Shown here one piece after another: positions 23,301 to 38,300 of a stretch of DNA of 64,000 nucleotides. The DNA comes from Mactra quadrangularis (taxonomy: Eukaryota > Mollusca > Bivalvia > Venerida > Mactridae): positions 15,996,001-16,060,000 of the forward strand of contig CM046304.1 of the NCBI GenBank assembly GCA_025267735.1, given 5' to 3'. Each line of letters begins with the position of its first letter. The first letter of the stretch is position 1. The notes beneath the pieces are model-generated. The model worked only from the letters and a program-made list of their open reading frames with translations, ran no database searches and was not told the DNA's origin. The position numbers were made by a program, and so were the translations under genes.

Positions 23301-26300
23301 TTTAATGTAATTTTCTCAGTTGTATATCATATAAAACTATTTGGTGTCATTAACTAACATTACATGAAGATATCAATCATATAACGTTTAATTTATTAAA
23401 ATATACTTCAGTATACAAACTAGATCTCACAGGTTTATGATATACGGAATGTTCCTTATAGTTTCTAAGAGCTGGAAATTCTGATAGCTTTTTTATATTA
23501 AAAATGCTTGTCGAAGGAAATATTTTCATTATTCATAAATTGTGCATCATTAATATACACTTTTGAACTATCTGCATGAATTTGAGTTTACTTTGTTTCG
23601 ACTCGGCAAAGAATTTTACTTTTTTAATTTATTTTATTTTTTGTACCCATATTAACATTACAATTAACTCATGCTTTGTTTGTTTGTTTCGGCTCAGCGA
23701 AGGGTTTTTTAAAATGTTTATCGTTTTATAAAGATGCATTCTCGTTCCCAGAGTCTAGTATTGAGAATCCTACTAGACTCTGGGAACGAGAATGATAAGG
23801 ATGAACCCATTTTAACTTTATAATCATCGGTGAGTAGAAACAATTTTGGAAGCAGTAAAGCAGTGACCAATAATGACGATTTCAAAGCAAATTCACAGAC
23901 AATTGTAATAAATGGCGATTGTATGAATAAAAACACATCCGTTCGTAACGGTATAGATAATACTAGTACAATTTTGATTTTTTACATTTCTTTCAATTTA
24001 TAGGTCATTTTGCTTTAAAATAGTAAGAGTTAATTTTCTTAGCAAAGCATAAATGACAGACACTGACCGGTAATTTCCAATTATCAAAAAATTATTACTT
24101 AATTTGAGATTGAGTAGTTTCATCTAAAACCTACGACCCAAAATGTTCCTTCGTCAAGACATGCCAATAAAAATCAAAATTTGAAGAAAAAAACGACGAT
24201 CTTCTATTTCCAGACATCCACGGGTTCTAGACGGGTTTACTTCGCTAAAATTTATGATGAATTTTACTAAGTATCAGATGAAATACTTTATACATAAAAC
24301 CAGTCCGAAACACCAGGACGCCATGTTTTATCTGTGCATAAATGTTGAATTCAATTTTAACATAAAGAAAAACGTTTTAAAGTTATCAAAACGGAGACAA
24401 TTCGTACTTATGAAAAACGTTAAAATCGTCTTTGGTCGCCGACTTTTTCCTTTGATCTCAGCGTTCCTCGCTGTGATATTGTGGTAATAATAGAGCTCAA
24501 CGAAAAAACTTTTATTCCATATGTATAGAAAAAAAACTTATTTTAAAATCAACGCCTTTGGAAACCACATGTTTGTACGAATGTTGCTTTTTACATTGAC
24601 TCGTATTGTTGTATATAATACGTGGGAATTATTCACTTATTTAATGACAATTCTTGGTAATTGAATTTTCTTCTTAATAGCATATGTCCAGGAGGGATCC
24701 CAGACTGTCCACAGGCCGTGATAAAGTAGACTGACCGCCGCGATATAACTAAAAGCTACTCCAACATACAGCGTATGGATTCGTCAATCATCATATTATT
24801 TTTTCCAAATGTAAAAAAAATCGCTGATATTAAATACTAAATTAAATTTAAAGCACCGCTTGCTCATTGCTTTCATTGAAAAAAATCGCTTAAAATCTAA
24901 ATAAGTCCGAGAAGTTGATTTCATGTTCCCAGTTTGAATTCCAAGGAAAATTGGCAACTTTAACCAATAAGTTTTCGATTAGATTGTTGTTGCTGCAAAT
25001 GTCAAACTTGAAACTAAAAGCCACTTTTGCTCTCATTTTTTTGAAATACAAACTGGTAACGAACTTGATGCACAAAATTGTTTAAAATTTTACATTCTTA
25101 GCTGCATTCTGTATTAAGAACAACCGTTCGTTTCAGCAACATTTTCTTCCGTTTTCATCAGTTTTTTTTAAAAATATTTTTTAACCAGTTTAGCAATTTA
25201 TAGTGATGCTCGGTCTTACCAAAATGAAAATCGTATGTTTGCCTCAATTTGCCCTCTCTAAACACGACCATAAGAAATTCGAAGTTGTTTTAGCCATTAC
25301 CCTGTTTAAAAACAATAACAGCGCCTCTAGCGGGCAAACAATATTTTCAAAATTAAGATTGATATTATTCTGTTTTTTTATTAAGACATTACATACAAAA
25401 TGTATGTAACAATAATATGAAGAATAAACTATTATTTACAAAATAAATTATCATTTAATCAGATAGTGTGTGATAATTTACATTCTCTGATTCCATTAAA
25501 TTATCTTCAGTAAAATTCTAGACTTGCAGTATTCATAAAACGCCATGAGCTCATTACATTCATTATCGTTGCTAACTATCATAGCTTAAAGATTATCATA
25601 TCTAATTCACCTTATATAAAAATAATTAACTTATACTACATAAATAACGCTAGTTTCGGAGTACTTCGGTCAATTGGTAACAATCATGAAGAAACTTAAA
25701 TGGTGATTATTTTTATTAGAACGGATTATAGAGAAAATTGGCTCTTGATTTAATGCTAGGCTTATTTGATGTCGTTTGAAAATAGGATCATACCTTCACA
25801 AAGAGGTCTAGATGTGTCGGAACGAGAGGGAAAGTATTCACTTGAACTCGTATTTAAAACGATGTATTAATCTTTTATAGTTGCACACATACGAATATGC
25901 ACGGCAATAAATTCATGAGCTTAATGTAAAAGTTATGTAAAACATGCAATCATAGCATGTAAATGCTATAAAACACGCTTATCTTTATTCATTAACTCGT
26001 TTATTCATTTTAAAACGCCGCCAAAGTAGCATAATGATTTGCAAATTACTTAATAACTAGCCCCAGGTATTACACGGAGTCTTTGAAAACTTAGTTCCTA
26101 GTTTAAGAAAAAACATTATAAGCAACTAGGAATTACAAGAGTTGTAAATTGTCAAAATGCATAAGGGGAGAAATGCTCAGTAGACATAGCGGAGTCTTTT
26201 AGAAAGATTTTATTTGAGTTTGTAATATTTTAGCTGGAATAATTTTCGAGTTCTTCACGTACGTCTACGACTATAACGATTGCTTTGCACTGAGCCGGTA

Positions 26301-29300
26301 TGCTGCGTACGTGAACTTTAGGAAAGGGTTACAATTTGTCTGCCTCTGATACTTTTTGAAGTATCCCAGATTCCGAGTTTCCACTTAATACACCGACGTT
26401 CTTAACATATCAGCATCTTATAACCCCAGTTCAAGAATAAACAACACGCGTTCAATGTCCAAACATTTTTATATTTTATGAGGATTTGTTTTTAATCATT
26501 GCCAGAATCATGAAAGTAACTATCAAAAATTTGACAATGTGCTGACATAATGTTTTAATTTCTTGAAGTATCGTACTTAAATTCATTATCTCATTTATTT
26601 CAGCAGTCAATAAACACGTCAAATAAAGCTACGCTATGGACCCATCCATATATAAAGATGAAAGAGGCTATGCGGGCGGCGAGCTGTTTCTAACAAAAAA
26701 GGAACTAAGTCAGGGCCATGGAGTATCATATTAACATAACTGGACATACTAAAATGCTGTTAATAATAAATGCAGTCCTTTCTAATAATATTTCAAGAAA
26801 TGTACCTCGATGTTTTCAACTACAGAATACATACTCAACTGTTATTAATGCGGCCTGGTCGAATGATATTTTAAGTTATGGGTGCCGATGTTTCATCCGT
26901 ACAATATCTGGATATTCTTAAATGCTGTTAATAATAAATGCGGTCCGTTCAAATAATGTGCCTCAATGTTTCAAACCATAAAAAAGTAGACATATTAAAA
27001 TGCTAGTAATGCGGTTCGTTCTAATAAGATTTAAAGTAATCATCTAATTTTATTCATGTATTTTCGACGTATATTTGCATTTAGTCGGTGAGAACCAGGA
27101 CAACACTATCTAGCCTATTGCTTGCTACAGCCGTTCCAAATCCGGTTCAGAAATAGAAAGGGCAATTATCACTGCTGAGTAAAGCAGCTCAGCAATCAAC
27201 ACTGCTGAAGAAAGATCAACAGAGGAAGAATGTTCTTCCGATGAAATGTCTTTCCTGAACAATTAACATTTCTTAAGTTTCTAGCCACGGTCGGCAAATA
27301 ATGCATCTTCGAGAGCACACGGACCCTGGTTAAAAACAAAACGCCAACCATCATCACCAACATCAGTTTGGTCAAAACTTCAAATAAAAATCCCCACCAG
27401 TATAGGTATGGAATAAAAATCCACCTCCCGCGAGCGCGTGATTTCATGAGCGCTATCAAAGGCATAAATATCAAGTGCTAATTAAATAAATCTTAATTAA
27501 TGAATACAATCTTATTTATTTATGTATCAGAAAGATATAAGTAGTGTGAAGAACACACGTTAAAGCTACGCGCTCTTGAAATATCTGGATTATTTTTATA
27601 CTTGAAAATTATCTGCCCAGTGCCTGTAACTTTTTTCAAAAATGAATTCTTATTACATCAGGAACGTGTGGCTGGAAATAACTTAGCATTGGTTGTGCTT
27701 TTACTCCAAGGTTTTGAATATAAAAGAATTTTCAATATTTGAGGCTAAAAGAGATAGTGAAAAAATGAAATCCAACAGCAAATGTATAATTCTACATTAA
27801 AAAGAGATACGCATTAAAACATTAAGTCACCATTTGTGATATGCAGTGTACACCATCAATGTACATAATCTGCACTAAATTTGTCATTATCAGAACAGAA
27901 CAGAACAGAACAGAAATTTATTTGATAAACATGTACATTGTACATAGTTTTGATTTAATAAATATATACAATAAATATCAGAGCACTTCTTTCATTACTG
28001 TTTCCAAATTGTCTCTATACATTTTATGGGTTTAAAAAAGTTGATATTTAAGTTGAAATCTGTGGACGAACAGCTTTAATGTAATAGCTCGCTTGAATCT
28101 TAATTAATTAATTGTAATTAATATAAGAGGGATAAAAGAGTAAAACGTTTTAAAACTGAAGAGTCAGAAATCATATCTTAAGAGTTTACAGCTCATAGAA
28201 CATTTTCTTTAAGAGGTTTTTGTGTTGGCGGTAAATATTGTGCTTTTATGTAGAATCGTGGGGTATTTTTTGGATATGAAATAAAAAACTGTATACCATT
28301 TTGTACCCTTTGCAAAAATTGATTTAGGTTTTGCTGCGGAAAAATAAAAAGCAACTATTAACATGTATTGCACAATTTTATTCAGTTATCAGTGGCGCAT
28401 AATGTAACCCTGCTGATTTAAATATTCACAGCAGCATTTCTGTACTCACGATCGAAAAATATTTAAATCAGCGGAGTTAATGAATGCACCCCTGATTGTT
28501 GAATATAACTAATTAAATATCTACACACACGAATGGCAATTTGTTTTATTTGAGCTGTTGCCAGAGACCCATAAGTTGTTTAATTTCCATCCCAGAAGTT
28601 TTGGAATGTTGCGGTTTACATTCAGCAAAAAATACTTCGACCAATTCCCCCTTTAGTTATTCTTGGCTACGCATTATTCATTGTTAATTGCTCGACCACA
28701 GTCCATTAATTACATAGCTATAAGTTTTGTTATACGGTTAGCCATTGTAGAAATTGTGCACATCGTTAATGTCATCGACTTAAAATGGTGATACCCCGTA
28801 TATCGCTGTGATATTTTTTCTGTAAGATTTTCGTGACCCATAAAATATTAAAACAAAAATATCTTCGAACCAACTCTCTTAAAGAATTCGACTTTTGAAC
28901 AGTGTGAAAAATGCCGTTTGAAATACATAAAATTAATTTGTTGATACATGTATCACATTTTAGTTTTATTAATTGAGACCCCTATATGTCTTTAAAATTG
29001 AATTACTTTTAAAAGTTTGACATTTTGCGCACAATTAGCCGCCTTGCGGTATACATTATCATTGTTTTGTTTTCAAAATTTCGTATGTCCTAGAACGTTT
29101 AAAGGGCGCAATAGAGACAATAATATGATAGCAAACCTTGAAAACACTCAAAGAAGACCTAACCAAACAAGAAAATCAAAGAAAATTGATAATAACCAAC
29201 TGCAATTATACGTAAGCAATGGAGCCGAAGACAACGAAATATAGAAATGTATTAAGAAAGTTGACAGTGGTTTTAGTAGCATTGAACTCGTAAAATCATG

Positions 29301-32300
29301 CTAAATTAGTAATTAGAAGATAACCCACTATTTGTAATGACAAAAAAACACAAATGACAAATGAGAAACTATCCTGGTATAAACTATACCAGAAACTTTT
29401 CAAAACTTGACTTTGACTTTTCAAAAATGACTCAATTTAGGCTAAATATCAATCGTTTGGGGATAAAGAGACACATCTCCCGAGGTCGGCAAATAACGCA
29501 TCTTGGTGCAGCGGGCGTACGCTCATTAAAATCAAACAAAAAAAATCGTAAAATAGTTCAAAATTATTATTAAAAATACGAACCTGGACACGTGCTTCTG
29601 TAAGATTACATCTTAAAGCTAACTGCTCTCTGGCATATACATCAGGATAATGTGTCTTCTGAAACACACGTTCCATTTCTTCAAGTTGAAAACTAGTAAA
29701 TGTGGTACGATTTCTTCTTTTCTTCTTTTTAGCGTCATTATCATCATCCTTATCATCATCATCATTTTTACTATCATCACCAGTTGATAGACGGTCACTA
29801 GAGTTATTAATAGAACTTATAGATCTTGGTGATTTATCTATATTTTGTTTAGCGTCTCTTGGCATTTCACCTTCACCACGAGTTATGTCCCCTTCAAAAT
29901 TATCAATTTTTGTTGGTGAATGATTTGTCTCATCTTCAATGTTTCCACTTTTAGTTTTCATCTCTGTCAACTCTGAAATAAGTATTTTAATAATTATATT
30001 ACGGATTTAGAGAATAGCAATGCGGTTTTCGTTCCAACTGAGGTTTTAGACTCGACGGAACAATTTAGTTCCATTCCAACTAAGTTTTTTTACATTTGGG
30101 TTTATTAGGTATTGATATTATAATGCTTCGGGTTGGATTTATAACTGTGTATGTATACGTACGTATGTATAATTTAACATAAAAAGGTAAAAAAAATAAA
30201 AACTTAGGCTTTCCATTTTGTTAAATTTTATTCGACGGTCATTCATTTAACTCTCGTACTTAAATACTTACTACATGTATAGTTTTTTCTGTACTCACTA
30301 CTAATAAAATTCATTTCCGTATCTATGTAAATTAGCAGGGACTTTTATTTTTTATTTCTCATAATCTATAGGTCAGTATAACTTAAAATAGTTGAAAAAT
30401 CAGAACAGAATTACAGGCACTGACAGGTTATTTTGAAATCTTGAAGAATAAACAAACACGTAATAGAGTAGCTGTGATACAATATATTATAAAATTCACT
30501 AATTTAAAATTGTCATACAACTTAAGTTATTTGCGTTAGAAATTATTAGCAATTAATGAATAACACTTATCAGCATGCTTAACAAAAAACACATAAACCA
30601 ATACGCTACAAGAGTTGTATTTATTTTTTACCTTTTAATAGATATTACAAAACAATCATTCAGTATTATTATTCAATTCATTGAAAATAATTCCAAAATC
30701 AGCGGCGATAACCAAACGAGTAAATATCCAGGTTTTTTATTCACAAAAAATAACTAATTCCATCATAAAAACAATTGATTATTATTAATAAATAAATACT
30801 ATAATGTATATGCTTTGTACCCAATGTATCACTAAAGTAAAATATGTTTTCTAAATTTACTTCGCCCCACGAGAAGACGTATTAATGTTGCCATTTTTAC
30901 ATCCATACCTCCATGTTAGCAGTACGTTGAAAATACTCACAAATTAGTATTTTAAGTAATCCGTCACTTTTAATAGAACGATAATTACGAAAATGTAAAA
31001 GGATGCAGAGATCAGAATGTTTGTTACGCTAATCAACCGTGATTTTACATTTACTGAAAAAAGGAAACAGAACGGTACAGACCGGCTTCTAGTGTTTACC
31101 CTATTCCATTTACTAAACATTTCTTTTAATTAAACATCCGATGGACATTGTCGCTTCTTGGTTTGATGGAATTTCTTAAGGTAATCTATCCGCAACCATG
31201 TCGTATCTATTCGGATAACTCCGTGAATTTCCGCAATAGTGTCAACAATAGTATAGTTTGTTTTTCTTTTTTGTGGATAAAAGTTATCCTCAAGAAGAAC
31301 AAATCCAAATTGATTAATTGATGGGCACTTATTTAATACAGTTACGTAACGCTTCAAAGACCACCTTTTAAATGACAAAATCATGGGAATTTTACGACTA
31401 TTAAATTCCAGCTTTATTTACAAAAAAGTCCCTACTCCAAGACCATCTCGCTCGTCGATTTTTTGGTCCTCAAAGAGTAACTCTATTGTAGTATCGCTTC
31501 CAAAACTCTATAAGCTGTTTCTTTTATTTTAACATCTTGATTTTTACCCGATGCGGTATACGTTCACTTAACAGTATCGAAACTACGCTGAAGAATTTAT
31601 GCAAACTTTCCTATATCAAAGAAACAACCCTTTTCGCACTTTGATGATGACCATATCACCTTAAAACGAGAAACTGATATATAAAAACCTTTATCATTCA
31701 GTTAAGACCTACATGAAGAAAGGCTAAGTCTTTCGTGCAATGACTAATTGTATTCTTGCCAAAACTCACAGTAGGGCAAAGAAGAATTTCTCCTCATGTT
31801 GATTATACAAATACCTCGTAGAAGATGGTTAATTAAGTTAATTTAGTTAATTAACTCCCCGGTCAGGTCAAGTTTGTCTTACGTTGATATTTTGTCTTAC
31901 ATGTTTTTGCAAGCAACATCAATCAATTGCAAGCAAAGCAAAAACTCGCCGTGCTTCATTATACAACCGTTGATTTCAAAAACACAAATACCTTCAGTTA
32001 TGCATCATTTTAGTTACATTAAATAGGTTTCTTAGTTTTAATATCTAACTACGCTCTAACAAAACCTAGAAACTTTCGAGAATGTTCTAATATTTAGATG
32101 AGTTTTCGTGGTCTCACTTTCTGGAGAGGCCTGACACTTTTTAATAGTGAATTCATGGACTTTTGTCGAAGTAGAAAAGCAATTATTAAAATTAAAATCA
32201 AAATCGATCATCGAGCTAGAAAAATGGTAGCTTTTGATTTGAACATCGACATAAATATCATTCCTCGTCTGTAAAGCAAGCAAATGCAACTATATCTATT

Positions 32301-35300
32301 TAAGCAATTACGCTCAAACGTGCTTCTCTGCCTTGCAGCAAGCTATCTTGCACGAAATCGGCTCGGCTATTTCCGTAACAGATGTCGACGTTGCAATCGT
32401 AATTAGTTGGCTTTTCTCGTTCCCGAACAACATGTGTATTCTTGGGATATCTTATCTAACTTATTCGAATTATTGGTTTTCTTCGTAGAGTATAATAACG
32501 CTAGCAAGAAACCATGTGCTCGGAGTGTCAAGTTTGGGTATTCACACTTTTATGTTCTTTCTTTACTTGTACACTATTTCGACTAACCTCCTCCCATGTA
32601 CATGAAAGTTTCTCTTTAAAGACCACCCTTGGTCATTACAAATCCATGTGATTCTTTAACATGTGGGCGTGGCCGAGTGGTAACGACGTTGGATTGGTAA
32701 TCATTGTATAGCCAGCGCCGCGTTGGTTTGAATCTTATTCAAACTTACCCCGTTGTTTCCTTGAGCAAGAAACTTTTCCTACTAGATTTGAAATCCATGT
32801 GATTCTTTAACATGTGGGCGTGGCCGAGTGGTAACGACGTTGGATTGGTAATCATTGTATAGCCAGCTTCGCGTTGGTTTGAATCTTATTCAAACTTACC
32901 CCGTTGTTTCCTTGAGCAAGAAACTTTACCTACTAGCTCAGGACTGGAGGACCAGGAAGCGGGCTCGAAAGTGTAAAAAAGTTGTAAGAACTTGTTTCAC
33001 CATCGAGCTAAAATAAATCAATATATACCATGTGATTTTTGACGAATATTAAGTCCCAAATGTAAAACTAAAGAAGAAATTAAACCCTCGTATATTGACA
33101 ACTTTTCGTTATCAAGACTGCTGATTTTGACAGTCCTAATAGTAGAATTTTACTGTAGTAAGCAGGTACATAGAACTTCATGGAAAACCGACTGATGCGT
33201 CAGTGTATATTTCACATGGCCTTAAGAAACTAGAAAATTCACAGGCATTAGTTCTCTCTCCATTTCTTTATACTTTTTTTATCTTTTAAGTCACTTGGAT
33301 GACAGAACTTTGATTTATGAAATTCTGGATTTGGCTTCGCGATCAAGAACAGCGTGAATTAATGGTTCATGCATTTGTGAAGCAGAATAGAACAGAACAG
33401 ATCAGAATAGAATAGAATAGAACAGAACAGAATGGAATGAAGTCAATGCATGAATGTCTTACTAAACAATAAGAGAGCTGACGAACTACGGTTTAGAAAT
33501 AACCATTCTATTCTAAAACCTCAGTATGCACAACCGTTGTGCTGAACTCAAGAGATATATCCATGTATATTTAAAATGCATAATGCTTTGTAAAACATTA
33601 ATATTCTTTAATGATTTTTAGGGTTTTTGTGATCTAAGTACATGTATGTTTATTGTAATTGTAAATATACAAAAAAATATTAAAATAATCCAAATGTTCA
33701 GGCTGACGTCACAAATGGTCTGAACATTTGGATTATGTATTTTGTGTACGTGTATTTACAATTACAATAAAAAATACATGTACTTAGATCACAAAAACCC
33801 TAAAAATCATTAAAGACGGAAAATTAATGTTTTACAAAGCATTATGCATTTTAAATAAAAAGCACGAACGGTTTAGTCTGCATTATCGTGTATTTCTAAG
33901 TCTTATATGCATTATTCATCCAAGAACCATAACTCCTAACGTATTCTTAATTGAGTGTGGATGTAAGCTGGTTATATCTTCGAGTTTATGTCAGAAAATC
34001 TATGTAGATTTGTATATATATTTAAGAGTTTAGTGTCGGGACATAACCCTTATGCTTACAACTTGTTCTGATGATTATGTGTATCTCAATGAATTTAAGG
34101 CTGTACATTTAGAAATACTAACTTGTAAAATGTGATAAAAATTCATATAATTCTTCACGTAACGTATTATTAATGAATGGGATCACGAAGTCTAAGTTTT
34201 ATGGGTATATTTTGAAGATTTAAAACTAATATATGAAATAATATGTGACAATTTCTCTTGTACTTAAAGTGTTTTACTTTCATTTTGTACTTTGAAGTAA
34301 GCTGACGACGTCGGTGATACATTGTTACTTGGTCATAATCTATTTATGTGTTTTGTTTTTTGGTTTTTTTGTTTGGTTGCGTTTCCACACTAGAATGAGT
34401 TTTACTCAAAGAAATTCCATTCGACTTTCTGGTTTTCCAATGTTTTCAGAATTATATCACTCTTTATTGAAATCATCTCTCTATGACTGTTACCACACTA
34501 GATCTGAGGATGGCGATGCTTCCATTCACATCTGAATATTTTACCTTTTACCTAATCAAGAGCCCGTGTAATCAGTTGTCTTAGGACAAGTTATAGTCGT
34601 AAATCCCCCTACATTATATTGTTAAATTATCGTTTTAACACAAATTAAGATCATTTTACGGCGACCAGCGAACCTAATGTAGCTTTCCTGGACACTTAAC
34701 CAGTACTCACCTACACTCTAGCCTTTCCACAAGGGCGATAACTTCTCCATATAACTTATTAATGGAAAAATGACATTACTGTCAAATTTATTAAAATAAT
34801 CGATCGAGAATCAAGATAACCTCTGGGTACGAGAATGAACCGCCACATATGAAATTCGAAATCCCGGCGCGCTACCAACTGCGCTACGGACCCGGGTCAA
34901 TTGAACTAACGTAAGATATTGACAGAATATCGAACTTATATCGTAACGTAAGTATGCCGTATTCGCACTCGTACTAATTCGTCCAGAATATATGCTATGC
35001 AATATAAACACAAACATATATTAGTACCACTCAAGACGTTAGTGTAACATGCAAACATAATTTAGCACTAATTAGCGTCTATTAGTCTCGGACAGTGTTC
35101 GAAGACGAAAATGTAAATATCATAAACAAAGAAATGATTAGCGTTAATTCAGAATAATCAATATGAATATGTTGTTTGTAAATTGATTTATATTTTTGGT
35201 CTCGTGATCTTTCACTGATGGAAAGGTAGAAGTTCCTTAACATCAAAACCTTTCTTATGATCGCTGAAATTGTTTTAATTTATTAGCAGGTAGACGTTTC

Positions 35301-38300
35301 TTAATACTTTTTAAAGTTAAAGTTAAAGTGCGGTTTAAAGTCTGCTTCCATATACATGTTCAGCCGACTTTACAATCTTGTACAATAACTCCTGGTCACT
35401 GAAATCGCCCTCAGGCAGACGATCCCTCACAGTACCCATTTACACCTGGGTGGAGTGGAACAGCTGTAGGTTAATTTCTTGCTCAAGGAAATTAGCAGTG
35501 CTCCTAGTGGGGATTGAACCCAGAACCTCTCGATCACTAAGCGCGCGTCCTACCACTGGACCACTGCTCCTACATAATACTTACATAATGTCTTTTTACC
35601 GCAACATTATCAAGTGGTTTTTTTCATTTTGATAGTGCAATATTTTTAAATATTCCATCATGATAGATTTTAATTTTTGCTGATACAGGTTTTTAAGGAA
35701 ATAATTAAAATATTCCAATTTCATATTAATAAAGGCAGGTAATAAAATAGTCATATAACTATTTGGAACAACTCGGTAATAATAGCGGAATCATCCGAGT
35801 GTTTTTCTAAATGTCATTCAATATTTTTGCTATGTAATATTTGAAGATACATGTGCCATTATAAAGTTTATAAGTATAGTAATGGATCTACTCCATGCAA
35901 AATGTGCAATAAATGATAACTGTCAAGTTTAAGCAACATTTAATATACATACTGAAAATTGTGAGTAATTGTAATTGTTCGTAGTAATTAGAAGTGTTAA
36001 AGAACAACCTTAAGAACTGAGTTCTTGGAATAAGCAGATCAAATCTAGTACGTTTAATAAAATACTCATAACATGCTTGTTATTAAATTGCTTTTTATAA
36101 TACGTTCCGTCAGTAAGATGTTCAAAAGCTCATTGGAACATGTTATACTTAGTATGAGTGGTTAATTTTGTATCGCTTGTATAAGATATATGAACGTGAC
36201 TGTCATGAAACAAAAAGATAAAATATGATTTAAGTCAACTCCTGAAAATAGAGTATTTTAATGTTATTTGTTACTTGATATCCGATCACTCATTGCACCT
36301 TCTCACAAAAAAAATCCTAAGACAAATGTGATCGTAAGACAATTTCATAAATTCTGCAGTTCAAAGTCGGATGTATAAAAAGTAAAACTATGCAGATATG
36401 ATATTCAAAAGGTATACAATATTCTACATAAGTCAACAATAGTTGGAATTGATTGGGCAAAAATGGTCGTATTATGAATGTTTCTTGCTTTTGACTAACG
36501 ATAATTTTTATCGTAAGATTTTTCGTGAAAAGCACCACAGTTCCTTGTAAAATGTGTCAACTTAATCGGTCATCTTTATTAGTAAAGAGCTCCACATAAT
36601 TTCTAGAAGTTACTGAATATAAAGCCGTGTCATTGATACAAAGTGAAGTTTAAAGTCATAATTTCTATGGTTATTGTCCGTTTTTTTCTCAACTGTCAAA
36701 GCTTGAATAATTTCACGGTGACTGAATCCATTGTTATTAAAAAATATGTTGACTAAAACATATCATACGGCATAAGCAGGTTTAATCGATCATTATACAC
36801 ATTTTCGGAAACTCATGGATGTATTACGACTATAATTTTAACAAACGCATTCACCGTGTAAGTATTCATGCTTTGACAGTTGAGAACAACGAACAATACA
36901 AAATATTTATTCATTAATTAATATTAATTTGAATTGATATATTCAGCCTAGATATAGCTATAAATATACCTTTAAATATCAATTTTGTCCATTTTCTGAA
37001 GAATTTGATATTTTAAATAATCTACCGATAAATAATATTTCGAATGTATGAATAACAAACCGTTTTTACGGGTTATTTCGCATGCGTTGTCATGGATTTT
37101 TAAGATTTTAAGATTCGCAAGTACATATGCACCTCCAAAATTCCAAGTTCACGCGGTCTTTAAATTGTGTAGAGTATATTTAAATATTTAGCATTGTTTT
37201 GACAGCGGGATTTAAAATATTTTTGTATTTTTTTCCATTGCTAAAAAAGATCGCATTCAATGATTTTGGTGTAAGTTTATATCGCTAAAAAATCTCAAGA
37301 ATTGAAATGAATTTCAACGTGAATAAGCGAATAATGTCGCGACGAAGTCGTAACATTTAAGTGGGTAAAGTGTTTTTATTACGTCATAAAACGAATAAGT
37401 CACTTGACCCCATGTCAACAGTATGTTTTAGGGGCTGCGATGGAATTAATCAAAGCAGTGCTTGTTGTAGTCTTAAAGCATGCGGTTATTTATACATAAT
37501 TATAATAAAAATGTGCGAAAATTCTATATAAAAATAATGAATTTCCTCTAGTTTTTACGTTAAGTAAATGACGAATACGTTCATATAAATATTATATGCG
37601 GCTTTTTTAGAGAGTAAGTCTTGAAATATCCCGAGGGAAGTTCTTACATATGTTATGATTTTGAAAATCATTGTGTTATAAAAATGTAACATGAAATCAA
37701 CAGCAAATTTTATTTACTACGGTTTTACTAAATTTTAGTTCTGAATATATTTTATGGGCAATTAAAACATGTTTACATATTTTAGTACTGAATTTACAAG
37801 AGTTTATGTGAAATTTAAAATAATTGCCAATGAAAGGTGATTAAGTAAATAGCAAAAAAATTTTACAGACAATACCTTTTAAAATGAATTTCTATTATTT
37901 AAGATAGTAAGAAAACGTTTGGATGTTTGTAAACTTGTTATATTACGTATAACTCATTAACAGTTTGTTTTAACTTTTATTCTTGCTCTTAGTTAAATAT
38001 AAAAAAAATGGCAAACGAGATTATTTTGGGAAGAATACTACATATTCAACCATTGTAGATCGACGCACGAAATACTCGTGTTTTGTGCATTATTTTGTGT
38101 AGAAGCATTAGTGTTGCGTTTTAAAAATATACCCACACGTCATATAAAAATAAGAAACTCAAAAAATATATATGAAGCATGAGATGACAAAAATGGAACT
38201 CAATGATAACAAATAAAATCCAAGACAACAAATAAGGAACCTAAAGATTAAAAATAATGCAAAAGGTGTCAACTGTTTGATATGTATGTTGCCCGTATGT

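Larger units (their letters stand above)
16291..29583 (-). other. Alx intron 2 (13.3 kb)
   Basis: It separates homeodomain residues 46 and 47. It contains hairpins FB1, FB2 and FB3, a TTACGAT MITE, a 24-bp minisatellite (21964-22250), family 5 repeats and a degenerate tandem block (26738-27033). In the unlisted stretches (about 17200-18100, 18800-20600, 22900-23700, 24500-26600, 27500-28350, 28550-29450) I see AT-rich sequence with no exon I can defend. A word of about 45 bases (GGGTAAAATCCGAG... AATTGGACC) is shared by 18895-18940 and 15482-15515. Confidence 0.7.

Noticed and set aside
24254..24487. 77-codon plus-strand frame with basic residues and a hydrophobic end
   Set aside because: Lysine/asparagine-rich text is expected by chance in AT-rich DNA. 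No motif or splice context was found.
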